A DNA stretch of 6,392 nucleotides, from contig JAAZYN010000217.1 of NCBI GenBank assembly GCA_014239625.1, forward strand, positions 1-6,392, read 5' to 3'. The stretch is from Myxococcales bacterium (GTDB taxonomy: Bacteria; Myxococcota_A; UBA9042; PHBI01; JAAZYN01). The position numbers were made by a program, and so were the translations under genes. Shown here piece by piece: positions 1-5,255 of the stretch (position 1 is the stretch's first letter; the number at the start of each line of letters is the position of its first letter). The notes below the pieces were generated by a model. The model was not told the origin of the DNA and did no database searches. It saw only the letters and a list, made by a program, of their open reading frames with translations.

Positions 1-135
1 GCCTTCGTCCTGATGAAGGAAGAAGACTTCGACTCGAGTAGCGACGTCTCAGGGGTGTTCCGGCCGCGCTTGCGTAGCGTCGCGCCGCTTCTGACGCGGG
101 ACTCTGCCGGGTTGGGAGCCACCTTCAGCTTCTGA
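1..135 (+). CDS. C-terminal end of a gene entering from the left; possibly outer-membrane barrel protein
   Basis: Reading frame 1 is open from the first base to a TGA at 133-135, giving the last 44 residues of a protein whose start lies outside the window. The other two plus frames hit stops by base 39. About four-fifths of its codons end in G or C, as in the neighbouring genes, so it looks coding. The tail ends GLGATFSF. Alternating hydrophobic residues and a terminal phenylalanine are what the last strand of outer-membrane beta-barrel proteins typically shows, so a barrel protein is possible, but 44 residues are too few to name a family. The Nudix gene starts 15 bases after this stop on the same strand, so the genes may share a transcript. 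No other function can be read from it. Confidence 0.6.
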   Translation, partial: AFVLMKEEDFDSSSDVSGVFRPRLRSVAPLLTRDSAGLGATFSF

Positions 136-150
136 CACGGCGGCCTGGAC

Positions 151-552
151 GTGTTGCTCATTGTGGCAGGGCTGGTGCAGCACGGAGCCACGGCTGGCGG
201 TGAGCCGACGTATGTCGTGACGCGGCGTCCCGATGATGTGCACCTGCCCGACGCGTGGGAGCTTCCGGGTGGCAAGGTGGAGCTTGGCGAGGCACCGGCG
301 CGCGCTCTGGTGCGTGAGCTCGACGAAGAGCTGGGGGTCGCCGTGGAGCCCCCGGAGCCGCTGACGTTCTGTCACCACCACTACGACGACCGGGAGATCC
401 TGCTGCTGTTCTATCGGACACGGACACGCGCCGGAGCCGACCCACGACCGCGTGAGGCCAAGGAGCTGCGGCTGCTCACGAGGGCCGAGCTGTGTGAGCT
501 CGAGATGCCGGCCGCCAACGCGGGTCTGATCGCGTTGCTCGCCAACCCGTGA
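151..552 (+). CDS. Nudix hydrolase, MutT / 8-oxo-dGTP diphosphatase-like
   Basis: This 133-residue cytosolic protein has the typical length of a single Nudix domain. The Nudix box is complete at residues 41-63: G41, E47, then the core RELDEELGV at 55-63, with R55, E56, E59 and E60 as the expected Mg2+-binding and catalytic residues. The box is preceded by WELPGGK (36-42), as in MutT-like enzymes. Near the C-terminus MPAAN (119-123) resembles the PPAN element of MutT, whose asparagine contacts 8-oxoguanine; here that would be N123. Family knowledge therefore points to hydrolysis of oxidised or non-canonical nucleoside triphosphates to monophosphate and pyrophosphate (sanitising the nucleotide pool), but Nudix substrates are hard to predict. 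The GTG start at 151 is the first usual start after the in-frame stop at 133-135; a weak purine stretch precedes it. GTG at 163 is an alternative. Its stop overlaps the start of the TPR gene. Confidence 0.9.
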   Translation: MLLIVAGLVQHGATAGGEPTYVVTRRPDDVHLPDAWELPGGKVELGEAPARALVRELDEELGVAVEPPEPLTFCHHHYDDREILLLFYRTRTRAGADPRPREAKELRLLTRAELCELEMPAANAGLIALLANP

Positions 553-2222
553 CCCGCGAGGTCCACCCTGGCCTCCGACTCGCGGCGGAGGCCGACGCCT
601 GCTTCGCTGCTGGGGATCGGGTTCAGGCTGAGCCGCTCTATGCGGCGGCGGTAGAGGCGCTGACTTCGGTGGAGGGGAGCGCGCCGAAGGCCCTCGCGCG
701 GGCGCTCATTAGGCACGCGCTATGCCTTCGGGCGAGCGGAGACCCCTCGCGCGCGGCGCAGGCCCTCGAGCGGGCAGCCCGGTCCGCCCGAGCCGCTGGC
801 TTGAGCGCTCATGAGGCGGAGGCGTCGAGGCTGCGGGCAGCGGTCGCCGAGCAGCGAGGAGACCTGGAGACCGTCGACCGTTGGCTTCGCCGAGCGTTGA
901 CCGCGTACACCGAGGGCGGGTCCGTCAAGGGAGCTGTCGCCACCCTGAACGCCATGGGGCGTGCGTGTCGTGCCAGCGGAGATCTAGCGCGCGCCTGTGC
1001 GCGCTTCGAACAGGCTCAAAAGATCGCCGCCGAGGCGGGCTACCTCGAAGGGCGCGCCGATGCGCTGGAGAACCTCGGCAACCTCTTTCGGGTTCAGGCC
1101 GATCTCGAGGCTGCCGAGGCGGCCTTCGAGGCGGTCCTCGCGGTCGGTGAGCAAACCGGCGACGACGCCTTGACGGCGCGAGCGCTGAGCGATCTCGGCA
1201 ACGTCGCGGCCGCGCGTGACCAGCGCGCCCGGGCGATGGGCTTGTACGAGCGGGCGCGCGCGATACAAGTCGCGGCTGGCGACGCCTGCGCCGCGGCGAG
1301 CAACATGTGCAACATGGCCGGTCTGTGGGCGAGATCGGGGCGGCTCAAGGACGCATCCGAGGCCTATCGTGAGGCGCTCGCCGACCTGACGGAGGTCGGT
1401 GGCGCGCGGGTCGTCATCGACGTTACGTTGCTGCTGGCCCAGGCGGTGGGGAAGCTCGGGGACCTGGTGGAGAGCGAGCAGCTGTTGCTGCAGGCGGCGG
1501 AGCGGGCAGAGGCCATCGACTACGTCGCCGGAGAGCGGCGGATCGCGGCGACGCTGGCGGGCCACGAGCTTGCTGCGGGGCGGGTCGACCGATCGCGAGA
1601 GCGTCACGTCGCGGCGGTGGCGGGTGTTCGAGACGACGGGGTGCCCGCCGACGAGGTCGCGGTGTTGCTTGGAGCGACGGACGCGGATCTAGCGGCTGAG
1701 GAATATGGCGTCGCGAGCGCACGTATGGAGCGAGCCGCACATCTCGTTCACACCCGAGACCTGGTCCGCTACAAGGCGCTGCTGGCGTTCGCCGAGGCCA
1801 GCCTTGAGGCGCGTCGACGAGGTGGGGCGGAGGCTGCGTTCACCTTGCTGACGGCGGCCGACCTTCTCGACAGCGTCGATCGTCCCGCAGAGGCCCTCGC
1901 GGCGAGGCTCAGCGCTGCTGATTTCGCGCCGCCCGAGGACCCCCGGGAGCTCGTCAAGGTCGCCGCCCAGCTCGGCAGCGCTGCGGCGAAGTGGGACGCG
2001 CAGAGCGTGTTGGCGGTCGCCAATCGCGAGGGCCCCGAGGCCTTCGAGGCCTTGATCTCGCAGGCGAGAGGCTGCGGCATGGAGCTGGTCGCGTTGGCGA
2101 TCGAGCGGCGCTGCGCAGAGCTACACTGCCCTGAGCGGCTCGACGATCTGGCCGCTCAGGCTGAGGCCTGTGGTGCGTCGTGGCAAGCCCGGCTGTGTCG
2201 CGAGGCCCGCAGCAGAGCCTGA
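549..2222 (+). CDS. Tetratricopeptide repeat (TPR) protein
   Basis: This 557-residue protein is made almost wholly of alanine-rich helix-turn-helix repeats of TPR type. There is no signal peptide or membrane segment, so it should be cytosolic. A first unit spans about residues 10-45. Ten further units from 46 to 445 keep an exact 40-residue spacing, with the turn (GD, GR or AD in most) recurring at 64, 104, 144, 184, 264, 304 and 344. The best matches lie at 126-285 (for example ALENLGNLF and ALSDLGNVA). After about 446 the pattern weakens but stays helical. Forty-residue TPRs of this kind act in other proteins as protein- or peptide-binding scaffolds; no enzyme domain is visible. The GTG start overlaps the Nudix stop by four bases (GTGA) and has no clear binding site of its own, suggesting translational coupling. 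The partner and role are unknown. Confidence 0.88.
   Translation: MTREVHPGLRLAAEADACFAAGDRVQAEPLYAAAVEALTSVEGSAPKALARALIRHALCLRASGDPSRAAQALERAARSARAAGLSAHEAEASRLRAAVAEQRGDLETVDRWLRRALTAYTEGGSVKGAVATLNAMGRACRASGDLARACARFEQAQKIAAEAGYLEGRADALENLGNLFRVQADLEAAEAAFEAVLAVGEQTGDDALTARALSDLGNVAAARDQRARAMGLYERARAIQVAAGDACAAASNMCNMAGLWARSGRLKDASEAYREALADLTEVGGARVVIDVTLLLAQAVGKLGDLVESEQLLLQAAERAEAIDYVAGERRIAATLAGHELAAGRVDRSRERHVAAVAGVRDDGVPADEVAVLLGATDADLAAEEYGVASARMERAAHLVHTRDLVRYKALLAFAEASLEARRRGGAEAAFTLLTAADLLDSVDRPAEALAARLSAADFAPPEDPRELVKVAAQLGSAAAKWDAQSVLAVANREGPEAFEALISQARGCGMELVALAIERRCAELHCPERLDDLAAQAEACGASWQARLCREARSRA
684..1883 (+). repeat. Ten in-register 40-codon TPR units
   Basis: These bases encode residues 46-445 of the TPR protein and divide into ten blocks of exactly 120 bases. 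The small-residue turn falls at the nineteenth residue of most blocks. The blocks share protein pattern (small residues at packing positions, Gly-Asp or Gly-Arg turn, aromatic or leucine near the start of helix B), but I see no long identical DNA stretch between them. This points to old duplication followed by divergence, not a recent tandem expansion. The ninth and tenth blocks keep the spacing but have degenerate turns. Confidence 0.7.
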
Positions 2223-2229
2223 GGAAGAA

Positions 2230-2247
2230 GGCTCGCTACGCCGAGCC
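2230..2247 (+). terminator. Possible hairpin after the TPR gene
   Basis: GGCTCG (2230-2235) and CGAGCC (2242-2247) form a perfect six-base-pair stem around a six-base loop, starting eight bases after the TPR stop codon. No T-run follows, so it is not a classical Rho-independent terminator. It may stabilise the 3' end or assist termination. The short stem could occur by chance in such GC-rich DNA. Confidence 0.3.
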
Positions 2248-2267
2248 GCCGAGTGGTCGCTCGTGAG

Positions 2268-2291
2268 GAGGTGCCGAGGGGGCGCCACCTC
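2268..2291 (-). terminator. Possible hairpin between the convergent genes
   Basis: GAGGTG (2268-2273) pairs with CACCTC (2286-2291) around a twelve-base GC-rich interior. It lies 38 bases beyond the stop of the aconitase-family gene and within the 107-base convergent gap, so it could serve transcripts from either side. There is no T-tract on either strand and the loop is large, so the call is weak. I see nothing else in the gap. Confidence 0.25.
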
Positions 2292-2329
2292 TCGCCAGGC
2301 GATGAGCACGGCGGCTCCACGTCAGACGT

Positions 2330-4297
2330 TCAGGCGGCGGCGGTGTTCCGAAGCTCGCGAGGCTCGCAGATGTAGCCGGCGATCGCGCTGGCTGCCACGA
2401 CGTAGGGGTTGGCGAGGTACACCTGGCCGGGGCCGGAGCGCCCCGGGAAGTTACGGTTGATCGCCGACACCGTCACCTGCTCGCTGTTCAGGCTCACCCC
2501 TGGGCCAGCCTTGATACAGGCCCCGCAGCTCGGGTTGACGAGACGGGCCCCGACCGCACGGAAGAGATCGATATACCCGCGGTCTTCAGCATACCTCCGG
2601 ATGTTCTGGCTCCCGAACTGGATGTAGAGGTCGACCCCGTCCGCCACACGCTGACCTCGCTCTGCGGCCTCTGCCAACACTTCGGCGTACATGTCCATGT
2701 CGGTCATCTTTCCGCCGGTGCAGCTGCCCCCGTATGCGATGTCGATGCGGACGCTCTGCTTCATGTCGGCGATGTGCACTCCGTTGCGTGGGTCCCCCGG
2801 GGTCGCGACCATAGGCCGGAGATCGGTGAGGTCGATGTCGAAGGAGGCCGCGTAGTGGGCGTCCGTATCGGACCGATGGATGACTCGTCGGATCGCGTCC
2901 GGTGCGACCCCGCGGAGGTGGGCCAGCTCGCGTATCAACCGGTCATCCGCTTCGATGATCCCAGTCGTGGCACCCGCTTCGACCGCCATATTGGTCAAGG
3001 TAGCCCGTTCGTCCAAGTTCAGCGCCGCGATCGCCGGACCGGCAAACTCGAGGACCTTGCCGATCGCCTCGCCGTTGCGGATGTAGTCACCGGACATCAC
3101 CTTCAAGATGACGTCTTTGGCTGAGCAGTCCGGGTGCAGGTCACCATGCAGGTAGTACCGCACGGTCTCCGGCACCGTCACTCGGAAGTCCCGAGTGAAC
3201 CAGCTGTTGGCCATATCTGTCGAACCCACACCGAACGCGAAGGCGCCAAGTGCGCCAGCGGTGCAGGTGTGGGAGTCGGTCCCTACGACCACGTCGCCGA
3301 TGTTGCCCAGCTCTTCGAGGACGGCGTTGTGGCAGATGGCCTCCGAGCCGCCCTCCGTGACCTCGCCAAAGAGTCGAATCCCATGCCGCTCGGTAAAACT
3401 CTGCTGTGTCGTCGCCAACCCGTTGGCGCGGTCGAGGAGCCCCATCTTGAGATGCTCGACGGGCATCACGTCGCCCAAGAAGGTCAGGTGGTCGCGGAAC
3501 GCAAACACAGAGCTGGGGTCGGCGACCCGAGCATCTTCTCCGAAGGAGCCCACGTAGAGGGCCTCCGCCATCGGCGTGACGTACTCGTGAGAGAAGCGGA
3601 CGTCCGCGCGGACAAACAGCGCATCCCCGGGCTTGACCGCCACGAGCCCCAGCTCTCCGGTCTTCGCGTCGATGATCGCGTGGGCCGCGATGACCTTCTC
3701 GACAAGGGTCATCGGGCGGGCTTGGGTGTCCACCGCTGGCGGCGAGACGGCGCCGCTGAGTCGAGCTTTGCTGTACTCGAACAACCCGCCGTGCTCGACG
3801 ATGCTCTTGCTGATGGCGTCGAGTCCGTCTGTGAACTCGGACAGGGCGATGGTCTCGCCTGACAGAATCCGCGGCACGAGCCCCAGGTCCGTGGAGGTCA
3901 GCAGGCCGATGTTCTGGCAATTCTGGCCGTAGATCTTTTCGATGGTCTTGGCCAAGACCAGCTCGATGCCCGCCGCCTTCTCCGAGTACGGCGCGGTCTC
4001 GCGGCTCGAGCCGCAGCCTTTGGACAGGCCGCTCACGATGACCGAGAACCCGCCGTCTTTGATCTCGTTTTGCCCGATGGCTTTGCCTCGCAGGCCGACC
4101 ATGGAGTACTCGCCGAGGGTCTCGTCGTAGTAGAAGCACACCCAGCCGGGGGTGATCTCGTCGGTGGAGATGGCGTCGATGAGCTTGCGCGCCGGATCCC
4201 ACTTCAGGTCTCGACCTTGCAGCTGCTCACGGATCAGCTCCAGGTCTTCGGTGAGAAACAGGATTCGACCGTCGAAACGAAGCGAGGCAGGACGCAC
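2330..4297 (-). CDS. Aconitase / isopropylmalate dehydratase family enzyme, single chain with N-terminal swivel domain
   Basis: This 655-residue protein belongs to the Fe-S hydro-lyases that isomerise hydroxy-acids through a dehydrated intermediate (citrate, homocitrate, isopropylmalate and relatives). The swivel (LeuD-like) domain is first, about residues 10-180, with STDEITPG at 44-51 and the active-site loop GCGSSRE at 94-100. The catalytic core (LeuC-like) follows from about 196 to 645: D269-H270 in FRDHL, H323, DSHT at 341-344, GGSC with C526, CGAC with C591 and C594, and NRNFPGR at 614-620. C526, C591 and C594 are the expected [4Fe-4S] ligands, so it should be active. Swivel-first order recalls AcnB, but the AcnB HEAT-like domain is absent. 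The GTG start has an AGAGG site five bases upstream. Leucine, lysine or citrate-cycle roles are all possible, and no pathway gene nearby decides. Confidence 0.9.
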   Translation of the reverse strand: MRPASLRFDGRILFLTEDLELIREQLQGRDLKWDPARKLIDAISTDEITPGWVCFYYDETLGEYSMVGLRGKAIGQNEIKDGGFSVIVSGLSKGCGSSRETAPYSEKAAGIELVLAKTIEKIYGQNCQNIGLLTSTDLGLVPRILSGETIALSEFTDGLDAISKSIVEHGGLFEYSKARLSGAVSPPAVDTQARPMTLVEKVIAAHAIIDAKTGELGLVAVKPGDALFVRADVRFSHEYVTPMAEALYVGSFGEDARVADPSSVFAFRDHLTFLGDVMPVEHLKMGLLDRANGLATTQQSFTERHGIRLFGEVTEGGSEAICHNAVLEELGNIGDVVVGTDSHTCTAGALGAFAFGVGSTDMANSWFTRDFRVTVPETVRYYLHGDLHPDCSAKDVILKVMSGDYIRNGEAIGKVLEFAGPAIAALNLDERATLTNMAVEAGATTGIIEADDRLIRELAHLRGVAPDAIRRVIHRSDTDAHYAASFDIDLTDLRPMVATPGDPRNGVHIADMKQSVRIDIAYGGSCTGGKMTDMDMYAEVLAEAAERGQRVADGVDLYIQFGSQNIRRYAEDRGYIDLFRAVGARLVNPSCGACIKAGPGVSLNSEQVTVSAINRNFPGRSGPGQVYLANPYVVAASAIAGYICEPRELRNTAAA

Positions 4298-4302
4298 GAG
4301 AA

Positions 4303-4307
4303 CCTCT
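4303..4307 (-). promoter_or_regulatory. Ribosome binding site of the aconitase-family gene
   Basis: On the minus strand AGAGG stands five bases before the GTG at 4297. It supports that codon as the start, which also places the conserved GRILFLTED segment of the family right after the N-terminus. Confidence 0.65.
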
Positions 4308-4325
4308 AGGGTGACGCAGCATTGG

Positions 4326-4341
4326 AAGGACCCTGGTCCTT
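4326..4341. promoter_or_regulatory. 16-base dyad, candidate operator
   Basis: AAGGACC (4326-4332) and GGTCCTT (4335-4341) are perfect inverted repeats separated by CT. The site lies 28 bases before the aconitase-family start. It overlaps the proposed -10 element by three bases and would cover the expected transcription start. This is the usual position for a dimeric repressor to block transcription. I do not recognise the sequence as the box of a named regulator. A hairpin in the 5' leader is a less likely alternative, because the loop would be only two bases. Confidence 0.45.
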
Positions 4342-4366
4342 ATCGCACCCGGTCGTCGAGAAGCAA
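4339..4366 (-). promoter_or_regulatory. Candidate sigma-70-type promoter for the aconitase-family gene
   Basis: On the minus strand TTGCTT (4366-4361) is followed after 16 bases by GATAAG (4344-4339). They match the TTGACA and TATAAT consensus at three and four of six positions. Transcription would start near 4332 and leave a leader of about 35 bases. The match is modest, and high-GC bacteria often have looser promoters. The position just after the large hairpin and next to the dyad makes it credible. Confidence 0.4.
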
Positions 4367-4382
4367 CCGTGGAAACCAGTCA

Positions 4383-4406
4383 TCGGCGGGAGCGCGCTCC
4401 CGCCGA
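4383..4406 (-). terminator. Perfect 24-base palindrome, strong hairpin after the ABC genes
   Basis: The arms TCGGCGGGAG (4383-4392) and CTCCCGCCGA (4397-4406) pair perfectly, ten base pairs around the four-base centre CGCG. It is by far the strongest hairpin I see in the window. It lies 102 bases past the ATPase stop and just upstream of the aconitase-family promoter, where insulation of the two units would be useful. On the minus strand the following bases contain only a short TTT, so it is not a classical intrinsic terminator. Being fully symmetric, it could also be a protein-binding site. Confidence 0.45.
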
Positions 4407-4436
4407 GTGGGGTCTCCGTGCGGTCGGAGCGGCCCA

Positions 4437-4465
4437 GGATACTTGTAATTGTTCTCGGATGATAC
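4437..4465. other. AT-rich island in the ABC/aconitase gap
   Basis: Eighteen of these 29 bases are A or T in a window that is about two-thirds GC. It lies between the ATPase stop and the 24-base palindrome. It begins with GGATAC and ends with GGATGATAC, an imperfect direct repeat. I could not place a well-spaced -35/-10 pair in it on either strand. It might be a binding site or an upstream element. Confidence 0.3.
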
Positions 4466-4508
4466 GGCGCTGGTCAGCCACTCGTGGGCGCCACAGCCAG
4501 CCCGCTGA

Positions 4509-5255
4509 TCAGTGAGCCGCTGGATGTTGCCGCTCGGTGTGCTCCAGAAAGTGGTCTTCGAGCGACAGCCCGGACTCACGCATGCGGGTCAATTCTTGGG
4601 GGGCCAGGGTCGACATGACCTGACCGTGGTCGATCAGCACCACGCTGTCGCAGAGCCGCTCCAGCGCCGCCAGAAGATGAGAGACCAGCAGCACCGCGGT
4701 GCCCCGCTGAAGTCGCTCCTGGACCACCGCCTTGACCTCGGCGGCTGCCCGCGGGTCCAGGCCGGTGAGGGACTCGTCGAGCACGAGCAGCGCGGGGTCA
4801 CCCAGCAACGCCGCGCTGATAGCCAGCTTTCGAGCCATCCCCTCGCTGTACTCCCGAGTCATGCGGTGCTGTGCGTCCGTCAGTCGAAAGCGATCGAGCA
4901 GCTCGTCCATGGCGTCGTCGCTGTCCGCTTTGTCGAGCCCCCGCACATCCGCCACGAAGCGCAGCACCTCGCGACCTGTAAGGAACGGGTAAAGCTCTGT
5001 TTTTTGAGGTACATAGCCCGTCTTCGCGCGCGCGACGCCAGCGTGGGTCACCACGTCGAAGCCCCCGACCTTGACCAGGCCGGCGTCCGCCAGGAGCTGC
5101 CCGGTGACGACCTTCACCGTGGTGGACTTGCCCGCACCGTTGGGGCCGATCAGGCCGACGAGCTGCCCCGGCTCCACCGTCATGCTCAGGTCTCTCACCG
5201 CCACGGTGCGATGAAACGCTTTGCGGAGGCCAACGATCTCGAGCGCTGCGGCCAT
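4509..5255 (-). CDS. ABC transporter ATP-binding protein (ABC-2-type exporter)
   Basis: This 248-residue protein is one nucleotide-binding domain, cytosolic and attached to a membrane partner. It has Walker A GPNGAGKST at 37-45, Q-loop glutamine Q84 in YVPQK, signature YSEGM at 136-140, Walker B LLVLDE at 156-161 with catalytic E161, D-loop GLDP and switch histidine H193 in VSHLL. The signature departs from LSGGQ and the Walker B is followed by Ser instead of Pro, but all catalytic residues are present. The end (LSLEDHFLEHT) resembles ABC-2-type drug, lipid or antibiotic export ATPases. I chose ATG at 5255 because AAGGGAG lies six bases upstream; the adjacent GTG at 5258 would leave only three. 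The start overlaps the permease stop as TGATG, so the two are co-translated partners. The substrate is unknown. Confidence 0.9.
   Translation of the reverse strand: MAAALEIVGLRKAFHRTVAVRDLSMTVEPGQLVGLIGPNGAGKSTTVKVVTGQLLADAGLVKVGGFDVVTHAGVARAKTGYVPQKTELYPFLTGREVLRFVADVRGLDKADSDDAMDELLDRFRLTDAQHRMTREYSEGMARKLAISAALLGDPALLVLDESLTGLDPRAAAEVKAVVQERLQRGTAVLLVSHLLAALERLCDSVVLIDHGQVMSTLAPQELTRMRESGLSLEDHFLEHTERQHPAAH

Noticed and set aside
984..1607. Minus-strand open frame of 207 codons inside the TPR gene
   Set aside because: It lies wholly opposite a well-supported gene. Its protein is rich in Arg, Pro and Leu without motifs, as expected from the reverse strand of GC-rich coding DNA.
3134..3862. 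Plus-strand frame of 242 codons opposite the aconitase-family gene
   Set aside because: It is the mirror of strongly conserved coding sequence, with no motif and no ribosome binding site that I can see.
3141..4202. Minus-strand frame of 353 codons overlapping the aconitase-family gene
   Set aside because: It is another frame of the same strand with very high Arg content and no domain. The motif-rich frame with the Fe-S cysteines is clearly the real one.
4437..4465. Promoter within the AT-rich island
   Set aside because: No -35/-10 pair with acceptable spacing could be found on either strand; it is kept only as a compositional feature.
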